A DNA stretch of 30,598 bases, taken from positions 1 through 30,598 of the forward strand of contig JAJJLU010000573.1 of the NCBI GenBank assembly GCA_023807065.1. Reading direction: 5' to 3'. Shown here in pieces: positions 1-9,390 of the stretch (positions within the stretch are counted from its first letter, which is position 1; each line of letters starts with the position of its first letter). The notes beneath the pieces are model-generated. The model did no database searches. It was not told the DNA's origin and worked only from the letters and a program-made list of their open reading frames with translations. A program made the position numbers and the translations under genes. Source of the stretch: Isotricha intestinalis (Eukaryota; Ciliophora; Litostomatea; Vestibuliferida; Isotrichidae).

Positions 1-28
1 TCCCCAATCCCCAATCCCCAATCCCCAA
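1..28. repeat. Telomeric repeat, 4 x TCCCCAA
   Basis: Four exact copies of the 7-mer TCCCCAA start at base 1, followed by a partial 'taatcc'. Read outward on the other strand the unit is TTGGGGA (equivalently ATTGGGG). The C-rich strand runs 5'->3' into the chromosome, the orientation of a left-hand telomere. The G-richness stands out sharply against the AT-rich surroundings. The unit differs by one base from the Tetrahymena hexamer TTGGGG. From memory, CCCCAAT-type repeats have been reported in rumen entodiniomorph ciliates. The telomere call is inferred from position, orientation and unit type. Confidence 0.85.
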
Positions 29-805
29 TAATCCATTAATAGGAATTTATATAAAGATTAGTTAATTATTAAATTAATCTCTTAATAAATTTCTTAATAA
101 TTATTTAAATTTGTTTTTTATTTAATTAATCTAATATATTAGGAAAATTTACCAGAAAACCAGAAATTCTACTAAAAAACTTGAAATTTGACAGGAAACA
201 GGTTTATCTTCTGTTGATTTTTTCTTGTTAATATAAATTAATTATATGTTAAATTTTATTTTTTCTTTTGTTATTCTATAGGTATTGATTTATTATTTCC
301 ATCAAAAAAATATTTTAATAAATATTTTAATTTAATTCTAAAGTAATCATAAGAAAATAAAATTTTTGAGAATAATTAAAAAAAATTAATTATCATTATT
401 TACATTGAATAATTTAAAACATTTTATTTTATAATTTATTGATTTATTTGTTTTTGATTTATCATTTTTATGGACGATTTTCATGAAAAGAAACACTTTT
501 TATTGTCTAAACAAACAAATGAGAATAATTTCATTGTTTTTTTTTCAATAATTAATTATAATAATTTATGCATTATAAAATACATTTATTCATTAAATGT
601 TATATTTTAATTACTTATTTTTTAAAAATTAAAGATAAATTATATATATAATAATAGTCAATTATTTTATTTTTTATTCATTTAATTCAATTTATGAAAT
701 AGTAACTTTTTCAAAATTAAAACAAATTCATTGGTAATTATTAATTTTATTAATTTATTCATTTGTTCTAAAATTTTTTTAAAAAGATTTATTTTCATTT
801 TAAAA
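29..805. other. Subtelomeric AT-rich region, no convincing gene
   Basis: This stretch separates the telomere from the first gene. It is almost pure A/T apart from a G/C-richer patch at about 141-203 holding short internal direct repeats (ACCAGAAA twice, ACAGG twice). A 12-bp palindrome TTTTCATGAAAA lies at 478-489. A 46-codon ATG-to-TAA frame spans 470-610 but has no coding signature. The last part presumably holds the promoter and 5' UTR of the WD40 gene at 806. Confidence 0.5.
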
Positions 806-2518
806 ATGGAAAAAGAGGAAATTGTAAAAAATATTGTTGCTAAAATGTACAACGATTATACAATTCAATTAACAAAAAACAATGATTGCTTAATAATTTC
901 AATATTTCATGATTCTATTCATTATAATTCAGTTTATTCACTAGATAATCTTAAGAATTCATTTACAAACGCAAACACAATTGATGATATAATTCAGGAA
1001 ATTAGTGATTTAATTGATGAAAATAAAATTGATATACAAGAAAATACATTAATTTTTAAAAGAGAAAACGAAGAAAAAACTCATTTAGAATTACAAAATT
1101 CCTTTATATCAATTACGGAATTTGATAATTATCTAAATAAGAAAATTAAATTCATTATAATTGTGAGTGCAATTTCATTATTAGGATTAGTAATAATGAT
1201 AAGTTTAATTTTAAATAATGAAATAGAGAAAAAAATCAAAATAATCGAAAATTCAAAGATTAAAGAAATTGATAAGAGACTTAAGAATAAAGTTAATTCT
1301 GAAGAAATAAATGATATATCAAATAAATTAAAAAAAATAAATGATTCATTGATTAAATTAAAAGAAAATAATGATTCATTGACTAAAGATGAAGAAAATA
1401 ATGAAGAAATGGATAATACATTGATTACAATGAATAATACTTTGATTACAATGAATAATACATTGAATACAATGAATAATACATTGATTACAATGAATAA
1501 TACATTGAATACATTAAAAGGTGATAATGAAAAAATGAATAAAACAATTATGAATTTATTGGAAAGAATTAGTAAATTAGAAAGATATCAAGTAAGATTA
1601 ACCAATTCTTATTTATCAGATTTAAAAAATGATACTTTTAATATAAAGTATGCTAATTCTCTTCCATCAGGAAATATTATTTTAGGTGATTCAAATAAAA
1701 ATATTTTCATATATGATTTCAATTACGGCGAAACAGAAGTGAATTATCTTTTTAACGAAACAGATTTAAATGACAATATTCAATATTTGGAAAAATTTTA
1801 TTTAGAAAATAATAATAATAATAGTTTTATTAGTACTTCTGGTAAAAAAATTATAATATGGAATTATAATGGTAGTCTATTTGACCAAAAAATAATTTTA
1901 CCAGAAGAACATACAGATATAATAACTAAAGTAATTTATGATTCAAAAGGAAAACTATTTTCTTGTTCTAGAGATGGCTATATTATAATATGGGAAAAAA
2001 AAAATGAAAATTATGAAAAAATTAAACGTTTAAATTATATAAGTGATGTATACTCAATATTATTATATGAAGATAAAAATATTTTAATATCTTATGGACC
2101 TGACAGCACTATTATTTGGAATATAACTGATAATTATAATGCAACATTTTTGAATTATTCATTTAGTGAATCAAATAATGGATTAGATAAAATTGATGAT
2201 GATAAATTTATTGTTTTAAGACGAAATGGCTTCTCAATCATTTCTATAACAGAAAAAGAAATAATTAAAACAATAAGTAAAACAAATCAACAATATACTT
2301 CACTAAAATCATTTCAAAATAAAGGAATATTTTTACTTGGAGGTAATTGGGGATCTATATATGTATACAGAATTGATAATTTTGAATTAATTCAAACTAT
2401 TAAAAATGCTCATAATAACTCTTATATTATAGGTTTTTTCGAATTACAAGATGGTCAAATTGCTTCTTATTCAGAAGAAGAAATTAAAATATGGGCTCCA
2501 TATTTGTTAAAAGAATAA
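806..2518 (+). CDS. Membrane-tethered coiled-coil WD40-repeat protein
   Basis: A 570-residue protein. Residues 15-90 form a mixed alpha/beta module also present in the WD40 protein at 17038. Residues about 115-137 are a hydrophobic helix fit for one membrane crossing. Residues 138-265 are a coiled coil with five 7-residue repeats (M-N-N-T-L-I/N-T) at 202-236. Residues about 275-570 form a WD40-type propeller, with blade ends such as CSRDGYIIIW and EEIKIW. The layout suggests a sensor or scaffold with its propeller on one side of a membrane, but the partner and membrane are unknown. The frame is open upstream to about 731, but the first ATG is at 806, in the context TAAAAATGG. No signal peptide precedes the helix. 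It stops at TAA. Confidence 0.8.
   Translation: MEKEEIVKNIVAKMYNDYTIQLTKNNDCLIISIFHDSIHYNSVYSLDNLKNSFTNANTIDDIIQEISDLIDENKIDIQENTLIFKRENEEKTHLELQNSFISITEFDNYLNKKIKFIIIVSAISLLGLVIMISLILNNEIEKKIKIIENSKIKEIDKRLKNKVNSEEINDISNKLKKINDSLIKLKENNDSLTKDEENNEEMDNTLITMNNTLITMNNTLNTMNNTLITMNNTLNTLKGDNEKMNKTIMNLLERISKLERYQVRLTNSYLSDLKNDTFNIKYANSLPSGNIILGDSNKNIFIYDFNYGETEVNYLFNETDLNDNIQYLEKFYLENNNNNSFISTSGKKIIIWNYNGSLFDQKIILPEEHTDIITKVIYDSKGKLFSCSRDGYIIIWEKKNENYEKIKRLNYISDVYSILLYEDKNILISYGPDSTIIWNITDNYNATFLNYSFSESNNGLDKIDDDKFIVLRRNGFSIISITEKEIIKTISKTNQQYTSLKSFQNKGIFLLGGNWGSIYVYRIDNFELIQTIKNAHNNSYIIGFFELQDGQIASYSEEEIKIWAPYLLKE
1409..1513 (+). repeat. Five 21-bp in-gene tandem repeats
   Basis: Five consecutive 21-bp units of the type ATGAATAATACATTGATTACA encode five heptads M-(N/D)-N-T-L-(I/N)-T inside the coiled-coil stalk of the WD40 membrane protein. 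Units differ at one or two positions, alternating Ile and Asn at the sixth residue. The period matches one coiled-coil heptad, so unit gain or loss would lengthen or shorten the stalk while keeping frame and register. Confidence 0.9.
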
Positions 2519-2973
2519 TTTTAATTAAAATTGTTAAACAAAATTTCTTGAGGCGTATTTATATATTTGATTGTAATAAACATAATTATTTTGAAATCAG
2601 ATTTTTATTATATTTTATTTTAAACTATTTTTTATATTCAAAAAAAATTATATTAAAAAAATAAAATATTTATTTTATTGAGACTATACATTTTCATTAA
2701 AAATACATTATTGTTTTATTAAAATAACACAATAAAAATAAATTATGCATAATTACATAATACAATTGAATTTAAAAAAATATAAAAAACAATTTAGATA
2801 TCTTTTTTTTCATTTCATATGAAATTAAAAGAAGTTAAAAATAAACAAAAAATAAATAATTTTATTGTGATATAGAAATAACTGTGATTACATTTTTCTT
2901 TTCTTTTTTATTTAAATTTTTTAATTTTCTCCTTTTTTTCTATTTAATTCTTAATTTATAATAATTAAAAAAA
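2519..2973. other. Intergenic spacer, nothing recognised
   Basis: 455 bp of A/T-rich sequence between two + strand genes. It should hold the 3' UTR of the WD40 gene and the promoter of the Rab-like gene. A 12-bp palindrome TTTCATATGAAA and a T-rich stretch just before the next start are visible. No open frame or RNA gene was seen. Confidence 0.4.
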
Positions 2974-3663
2974 ATGAATAATACGGAAGAATATGATCTT
3001 CCTGATTTATTTAAAGTATTATTAATAGGAGATTCCTTAACAGGAAAATCAGAAATATTAAATAGATTTCTTGATAAAAATTATAATGGATGTTTAATGG
3101 CAGGATCAAATTTTGAAGTTAAAACAGTATCATTAGGAAAAAGTGATAAAATAAAATTATATTTTATTGATTGTGCAGGACAAGAAAAATTTAAATCATT
3201 TAATGAAACTTATTATCGTGATTCAGATGTTGTTTTAATTATTTTTGATGTCACTAATAAAAATTCTTTTGATAATATTGAAAATAATTACATTAAGTCT
3301 ATTAAAAAATTTATTGGAAATCCTTTAATGATTGGATTAATTGGAAATAAAATTGATTTAATGAAAAATATGGTTATTGATGATAATATGTTAATTAATA
3401 AAAAAGAAGAAATTAAAAAAATTTTTCCTAAAAGTAAAATTATTTTAAGAACAGTATCTTCAAAAACGAATGATGGTATTCCAGAATTATTATTAGATAT
3501 TATTTCTATGGCTCAAATGAAAGTTAAAAAATTATTTGTTGGAGAAGATGTTAATGATGGATTTGAATTGGTTTCTGAAGACGTTGTTGAAAGACTTAAA
3601 GAAAGGAAACCTATTCAAAAAAGTAATAGTTTTTTTTCAAAATTTATTAATTTTGATTTCTAA
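2974..3663 (+). CDS. Rab-like small GTPase, aberrant
   Basis: 229 residues with the Ras-superfamily G motifs in order: P-loop GDSLTGKS at 19-26, DCAGQE (G3) at 66-71, NKID (G4) at 125-128 and the TVSSK (G5) region at 160-164. Spacing and the GDS...GKS form point to the Rab branch, which controls vesicle traffic. Three features are odd. The glycine equivalent to Ras Gly13 is leucine. The switch I threonine that binds Mg2+ seems replaced (M-A-G-S-N-F where Rabs have T-I-G-x-D-F). The C-terminus ends SKFINFDF with no cysteine, so Rab geranylgeranylation looks impossible. The switch II glutamine is kept. Nucleotide binding is likely; normal cycling is uncertain. A Rab-like or RJL-type GTPase is an alternative. 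The start context is AAAAAAAATGA. Confidence 0.85.
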   Translation: MNNTEEYDLPDLFKVLLIGDSLTGKSEILNRFLDKNYNGCLMAGSNFEVKTVSLGKSDKIKLYFIDCAGQEKFKSFNETYYRDSDVVLIIFDVTNKNSFDNIENNYIKSIKKFIGNPLMIGLIGNKIDLMKNMVIDDNMLINKKEEIKKIFPKSKIILRTVSSKTNDGIPELLLDIISMAQMKVKKLFVGEDVNDGFELVSEDVVERLKERKPIQKSNSFFSKFINFDF

Positions 3664-3889
3664 TTGTAAAGATAAATACATTTATTACAATAAAAAAATG
3701 TCAAATATAAGAAAAAATAACAAAAATCCTAAAAAAAAATTAATAAAAAACAGAATGTCAAAATTTCTAAATCTAAAAATAATTAAATAAAAAAAACATA
3801 TATATCTAATAAATAAATCCCCATTTATATATATATATATCAAAAAAAAATAAAAAGTAAAAAAAAATTAAATAAAAGAGATATTAAAT

Positions 3890-6800
3890 TTAATAAACTT
3901 TATACCTCATATTTTCCAATCGATTTTTAATTTCATTAGTATTTTCCTCTAACTGTGAGCTTAGACTTTTTTGTTTATTAGAATCAATTTCCAAAAATTC
4001 TTCACATAAATCTCCATCAATAACACATTTAACAGGTCCATATAGTGATCTAAACATTAAATGTTCTCTTCCACTTAAATTTTCAATTTCAATTCTTTCA
4101 TACATTTCTAAATGAATAAAAAAATCAACTTCATCTCTAGTTTTAAAAGGAATAAAAACTCCAATTCTTCCAGAAATAGTAACATATAAAATTAAATTAT
4201 TATCACTATCATTTTTTAAATTACATTTCCTAATACAAGTAATCATATCTCCAATATGAAATTGAGCAATTAAATTTAATTTAAATGATGCTCCGTGTAA
4301 AAAACCAATTTCCCATTTTTTTAAAGATCCCATTGGATCATTTTCATTTTCTTCATCTGCATTTTCTGGGATTCTATATATAAAAAAATTCTCAAATTTA
4401 TCACATGCAGCTATTGTATCATAATCTAAAAATATTACATCTTGAATATATCTTGTTAAGACATCATCACAAAAAATATAAAATTGATTTGTTATTGTCT
4501 TATGTCGAAGTAAATAAAATGAATTCTTTATTGTTCCTACTAATATTCTTTGTCCATTTACTAATATTTTTGTTATTTGATCATTTATTTTTCTTATTTC
4601 ACTCTTTTTTAATAAGTGATTTTTACCTATTTCATATAATATTAATTTATTGCCTATACCACATAATAATCTATTTTGATATTCACAAAAAGCTAAAGGT
4701 AAATCTTGTACTTGTTGTTTAAATATAAAATCTATTTTTGTTCCTTTTTCATTTAATTTAAATAAACATATATTACATTCTGTAAAAGAAGGATGAGGTA
4801 ATTGAATAAAATTATTTACTGTTCCTATTATTAAAAATTCATTATTTTCATTATTTACATTATTATTATTTTTTTCTTCTTCTAATTCTAATTTAGAATT
4901 TAATATACATAAATTTGCTGAAATTGCTGCTTCATTATTTTCAAATTCTATTAAATCTAAATTTTCTTCTATGTTCTTAGGATCTATTATTCTTATACAA
5001 CTTCCCCAATTTCCACTTTTTAAATATGGATTTATTACTTCTGTATTTACTTCATTTTTACTTTTTGAATATTTTGATATATTTTCTATAAATTTATTCT
5101 TCTTTTCTTTACTCATTGTATGATTATCACTTTCTATAATAATTAAATTATTATATGAATTTACTAAAAGCTTTCGAGGAGTGTATCTTAAGGGAATTTC
5201 ATTAATGGCAAATTTATTTGAAAAATTCTCAAATTTTAAAATTGACATTTTTTCCTCGTATACAGTCACAATTCCCGAACCTAAATTTTGAGTAGAAAAA
5301 GAACATAAACTTTGAATTTTACCATAATTAACTAAATCAACTGTATATTTACTTAAATTTTTATAACATAATATTGGTTTTCCTTCTCCAGTTGCAAATA
5401 AACCAAAATTAGAATATTGTTTTTTTAAATTTTCATCTTTTTCATAATCAGATATTGAAATTTTAAATAAATTAACTTCTCCTCCTAAATAATTAAATTG
5501 TAAATCATTTTGAATATTTCCTGTAATATCATCAACTGTAGTTTTTAATAAAAAACCATTATTTAATCCTAAATATAAATTATATGAATCTATATTATTT
5601 TCAAATTGAATAAATTTTAAATTATTTACTGGAGAACTTAAACTTTGACTTGATATTTTAAATAATATTTGTTCTATTTCTAAAGAAAAAATCCCAATGA
5701 AACAATCAGAAAATCCAACTGCTAAATATTTACTTTTTTTTCTATCTTTTGGTTTAGGAGATAAATCTAAACATATTATATCATTTTCCATTGCTTTCAT
5801 ATCAGGTTTTAATAATTTATTTTCATCATGTTCAAAATACAATATTTCTTTATTTTCTAATCCAATAACAATTTGCATATCATTTGAAGTAGCACATTTA
5901 ATATTACTTGAAGCTTTTAAAAAGCTTTTTTTATTTTTTGTAATATGTATTATTCCAGAATTAATAATTTGAATATAACTATTATCACTTAATATATTAA
6001 TTAATATAGTAGAATTTTTAGTATCAAAACCAGAATTATTAGTTTCAGTAATTTTATCTCCAATTTCTAAAATTAAAGTAGCATTTATAAAAGATATAAC
6101 TAAATATTTATCATAATCATCTTCAATTTTTTCTTTTAAAGCCCAAACATTTATTGGTTCACCTGCTAAAGGAGAACCACCAACTTCATTTAAATTTAAC
6201 CCACAATGCAATACTTTTAAACTTGAATTATTATTTCTACCATTTACACTATATATTTGATTCATTCCTTCTTCTATAAAATCTCCTATTTGAATATCTG
6301 TTATACATGAATATGATATAAATTCTTGAATTTGAGTTAAGTTATTTAAAGGTTTTGGTTCAAAAATTGGAACATTTGAAATTTGCTTTATTTTCTTATT
6401 TTTTTCCTTTTCTTTCTCTTCTATATTATATAAATAGTGATTTCCTGATTCACTTGCAGAAAAAAGAAACCCTGATAATATAGATATTGAAGTTGATAAT
6501 GGAATTGTATCAAAATATTCAATTAATAAATTATTAACTTTATTAGTTTTTTGATCATATAATAAATTTATTTTATATAAATCTCCAAATTCACTTTGTG
6601 TTAAAATATAAAAAATATCTTTTTTCTTATAAAGAGAATAAGAAATCATCATTATTTTCCTTTTATTTTCAGAAACTATATTTTCTAATCTTTGAGGGAA
6701 GAAGCATTTAATATCAAGACTTTCTTCATTTCCTTTTTTATTCAAAACATCAAAATTTCCTTTAAAAAAGGCAAAATCTTCACAAAAGACTAAAACACCT

Positions 6801-7549
6801 CCATTATTATTATTATTAACATTTCCAAAAATAGGAATTGGAATAATTAAATTAGCACTTTTATCAATTTTTAAAGACACTTTTCTAATAACATAATTCA
6901 AACTTAATTCCATTTCATAAAAGGTTAAATTTTTAAATTCCACATTTTTATTAACAAAAGAATTTTCATCATCATCATTACCATAATCAACTTCAATAGC
7001 ACAAAACAAAGGATTATAATATCCAACATCCAAACCACATAAATCATAACAAATGACATTATTTTTATGAGCTTCTAAAGGAGAAGAAATAGTCATTTTA
7101 TTTTCAATATCCCTATTCATAATATAAACAAATTTCTGCTTCTCAATAGCGCCTACCATAATGGCTCTTCCTCTTGGATCGATACCAACATATTCACCAG
7201 GAGTGATTCGACGACAGCCTGTCTTACCATATGTTTCTTGGTGAAGTTTTACAAATGTTAATGTTGAAGTGTCTATTGTTAATATTGATATCTTTCCTGA
7301 ATCTGATAATAGGATTATGTAGTCTTTCTTATTTCCACTTAGACGAAATGGAGATATTCTACGGATTTGACAATATAGTTCTTTTGATATTAATGTTTCT
7401 AATGTACCTGTTTCAGGAGATAAGGATAATAATTCTAAGACTGTGCCTTTTGATAATAGTAAATCATGTTTTTTTGGGGAAGTGAAAGAACCTGTTATTG
7501 TTTGGTAGATTTCAGTTGGCTTTTGTAAAGTTAAATTGTAGAGGTACAT
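3890..7549 (-). CDS. SF3B3: Splicing factor 3B subunit 3 (SF3b130/SAP130)
   Basis: 1219 residues, about the length of human SF3B3 (1217), in one exon. SF3B3 is a scaffold of the SF3b complex of the U2 snRNP, which holds the branch-site region of introns in the nucleus. The family of three beta-propellers (MMS1_N then CPSF_A domains) also contains DDB1 and CPSF160. Family identity is clear at both ends: the N-terminus MYLYNLTLQ, then HQETYGKTGCRRI, ISSPLEAHKNN and DSGKISIL; at the C-terminus GREHLMFRS, VIDGDLCEEF and a final basic helix LENMRYKVY. Asn/Lys-rich inserts sit in loops. The ATG at 7547-7549 (minus strand) matches the family start. The protein implies an active spliceosome, in keeping with the introns inferred at 19522-19772 and 23284-23314. 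Confidence 0.96.
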   Translation of the reverse strand: MYLYNLTLQKPTEIYQTITGSFTSPKKHDLLLSKGTVLELLSLSPETGTLETLISKELYCQIRRISPFRLSGNKKDYIILLSDSGKISILTIDTSTLTFVKLHQETYGKTGCRRITPGEYVGIDPRGRAIMVGAIEKQKFVYIMNRDIENKMTISSPLEAHKNNVICYDLCGLDVGYYNPLFCAIEVDYGNDDDENSFVNKNVEFKNLTFYEMELSLNYVIRKVSLKIDKSANLIIPIPIFGNVNNNNNGGVLVFCEDFAFFKGNFDVLNKKGNEESLDIKCFFPQRLENIVSENKRKIMMISYSLYKKKDIFYILTQSEFGDLYKINLLYDQKTNKVNNLLIEYFDTIPLSTSISILSGFLFSASESGNHYLYNIEEKEKEKNKKIKQISNVPIFEPKPLNNLTQIQEFISYSCITDIQIGDFIEEGMNQIYSVNGRNNNSSLKVLHCGLNLNEVGGSPLAGEPINVWALKEKIEDDYDKYLVISFINATLILEIGDKITETNNSGFDTKNSTILINILSDNSYIQIINSGIIHITKNKKSFLKASSNIKCATSNDMQIVIGLENKEILYFEHDENKLLKPDMKAMENDIICLDLSPKPKDRKKSKYLAVGFSDCFIGIFSLEIEQILFKISSQSLSSPVNNLKFIQFENNIDSYNLYLGLNNGFLLKTTVDDITGNIQNDLQFNYLGGEVNLFKISISDYEKDENLKKQYSNFGLFATGEGKPILCYKNLSKYTVDLVNYGKIQSLCSFSTQNLGSGIVTVYEEKMSILKFENFSNKFAINEIPLRYTPRKLLVNSYNNLIIIESDNHTMSKEKKNKFIENISKYSKSKNEVNTEVINPYLKSGNWGSCIRIIDPKNIEENLDLIEFENNEAAISANLCILNSKLELEEEKNNNNVNNENNEFLIIGTVNNFIQLPHPSFTECNICLFKLNEKGTKIDFIFKQQVQDLPLAFCEYQNRLLCGIGNKLILYEIGKNHLLKKSEIRKINDQITKILVNGQRILVGTIKNSFYLLRHKTITNQFYIFCDDVLTRYIQDVIFLDYDTIAACDKFENFFIYRIPENADEENENDPMGSLKKWEIGFLHGASFKLNLIAQFHIGDMITCIRKCNLKNDSDNNLILYVTISGRIGVFIPFKTRDEVDFFIHLEMYERIEIENLSGREHLMFRSLYGPVKCVIDGDLCEEFLEIDSNKQKSLSSQLEENTNEIKNRLENMRYKVY

Positions 7550-7895
7550 TTTTTTTAAATTTTTGAAAAAAAAAAAGATAATTTTTTTATTAAATTTTTT
7601 GTTTTGTTTTATTTTTTTTTGTTTTGAAATGGTTGTTTTGTTTATAATTTTAAAAGATTAAATATAAATAAAATAAAGAATGAAAAGTCAAAATGAAAAT
7701 CTATTGAGAATGCTTAGGAAATGAATGAAAAGAATTTATATAATTTATCAATTATAATCATAAATCATTTAATAAAAATTCTTTTTTTAAATTCACTTTA
7801 AAAAAAAAAATAAAAGCAATAAAACAATATTTATTTTTTTAATAAAAACCTAAAAAATAAGCTAAACAAATCTAAGATAAAAAAATAAAAATCAA
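7550..7895. other. Intergenic spacer, nothing recognised
   Basis: 346 bp between two - strand genes. It should contain the SF3B3 promoter (next to 7549) and the 3' UTR of the coiled-coil gene (next to 7895). Homopolymer T and A runs dominate. Only a 14-codon ATG frame was noted on the + strand near 7680. Confidence 0.4.
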
Positions 7896-9188
7896 TTAAG
7901 CATCATCTTCATTAATTTGTTGTTCATCATTATTAGGAAAAATGATTTTTCTTGGGAAAATATTACTTTCAAGCATTTTAATAATATCTTTATTTAAATT
8001 TAATATAGTATAAATTTGATAAGCAGAAAAGTTTTTAAATTCATCCCAACTAAATTTATTTTTTTTCATATTAACAACTTTACTTAAATTATGACTTTCA
8101 TCAACCATATTTTTAATAACTTTATAAACTAATCTTGAAGGATTGCTTTTAGCTTCAATAGGATAATTATATTTTTTTCTAATATTATTATTAATAATAG
8201 GTAATTTTAAAGTAGTATCATTTTTAATTTGATTACCATTAATATTTCCTTTAACAATTTCAAAATATAATGAATTACCATTATTACTATTATTTTTATT
8301 ATTATTATTTATTACTTTATCTAATTGAATTTCATGTATTTTTAATAATTCTTTTGCAATTTCATGTAAGCCTTCATTAAATATTTTTTTAAAAGTAAAA
8401 CAATCAGAATTCATTTCTGTTATTGCTTTCATTAAATGTTCATTTTCTTTTTTCTTTTGCTTGTGTAATTTCTTTAATTTAATTATTTTATTATATTGAT
8501 TTCTTATTTCTTCATTTTCTTCTACAATTTCACTTATATTTATTGAATTAGGTAATTTATCATTAATTATTGAATTATTGTTATTAAATAAATTTTCATT
8601 TATTGAATTAGAATTATTCATTATTCCTAAACTTGTGTTTAAATTCATTGAAGAATTATTTAAATTTATACTTTGGTTTTTTTTTTCAATTTGACTTATT
8701 TGATCCATTAATTTTAAATTTTCTTTATTTAATTCTTTTAATTTATCACTTTTTGATTTTACTTTCATTTCAAGTTCTGGGATTGTTTCTTTTAAAAAAT
8801 TTATTTTTTTTAAAACTTCTTCTCTCATTTCATAATATTTATTATATAATTCTTGTTGTTGATTTATTTTCTCATTAAAGTGATTAATTAACTTTTCATT
8901 AATATTATTCTTTGCTAATTCATCTATTTGATTTTTTATTTCTGTTTGTTCTTCTAATTTATATTCTTTTTCTCTATCAAATTCACTTTTCATTTTATAA
9001 TTTCTTTGATTTTCACCATTTTTTACCCAATCTTCTATATTATGTATTGCACTATTCATTGAAAATTTTGATAATGATAAATCTTTTTTGTATCTTTCAT
9101 ATAAATTTTTCTTCTTTGGAATATTTTCTTCTAATTCTTCAATTTTATCTTTTTCTTCTTCTGTTTTCTCTATTTCTTTATTTTCCAT
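7896..9188 (-). CDS. Coiled-coil protein, unrecognised
   Basis: 430 residues, highly charged. Residues about 1-175 and 225-290 are predicted coiled coil from regular Leu/Ile spacing with Glu and Lys, separated by an Asn/Ser-rich linker (about 176-220). A second Asn-rich run (around 300-312) precedes a more globular C-terminal part of about 110 residues, including LVYKVIKNMVDESHNLSK and FSWDEFKNFSAYQIYTI. No signal peptide or membrane segment is seen. It might be a structural or ciliary component, but nothing in it identifies a family. The ATG at 9186-9188 is the first in frame. It shares a 202-bp divergent spacer with the MGACC gene at 9391. Confidence 0.75.
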   Translation of the reverse strand: MENKEIEKTEEEKDKIEELEENIPKKKNLYERYKKDLSLSKFSMNSAIHNIEDWVKNGENQRNYKMKSEFDREKEYKLEEQTEIKNQIDELAKNNINEKLINHFNEKINQQQELYNKYYEMREEVLKKINFLKETIPELEMKVKSKSDKLKELNKENLKLMDQISQIEKKNQSINLNNSSMNLNTSLGIMNNSNSINENLFNNNNSIINDKLPNSINISEIVEENEEIRNQYNKIIKLKKLHKQKKKENEHLMKAITEMNSDCFTFKKIFNEGLHEIAKELLKIHEIQLDKVINNNNKNNSNNGNSLYFEIVKGNINGNQIKNDTTLKLPIINNNIRKKYNYPIEAKSNPSRLVYKVIKNMVDESHNLSKVVNMKKNKFSWDEFKNFSAYQIYTILNLNKDIIKMLESNIFPRKIIFPNNDEQQINEDDA

Positions 9189-9390
9189 ATTTTTTTATTT
9201 TTTAAGAGTTATCTTTTTAATAAATAATTTTATTGATAATAAATTAGAATAAATAAAGCTTGTTTAATAATAAAATATATTTAATACACTTTACGATTCT
9301 AAAAAAAAAGAATTATAACTATTAATAATTTAAATTAAAAAAAAACATTCAAAAAATAAAACAATTAAAAAAAATAATAATTCAAAAAAA
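9189..9390. promoter_or_regulatory. Divergent promoter region (inferred)
   Basis: 202 bp lie between the start codons of two divergent genes, so both promoters and both 5' UTRs must fit here. The sequence is A/T only except for a few bases. No specific element can be named. Confidence 0.4.

Noticed and set aside
470..610. 46-codon ATG-to-TAA frame in the subtelomere
   Set aside because: No conserved pattern and only a moderately informative composition. Frames of this length arise by chance; it is not called as a gene.
731..805. N-terminal extension of the first WD40 protein
   Set aside because: The frame is open but has no ATG before 806; TTG at 731 is not a credible start in a eukaryote, and the sequence is ordinary A/T spacer in translation.
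3536..3790. Frame overlapping the 3' end of the Rab-like gene, considered as an alternative C-terminus with Cys
   Set aside because: It lies in another frame and is Lys/Asn-rich noise; no GT...AG segment of plausible size joins it to the GTPase.
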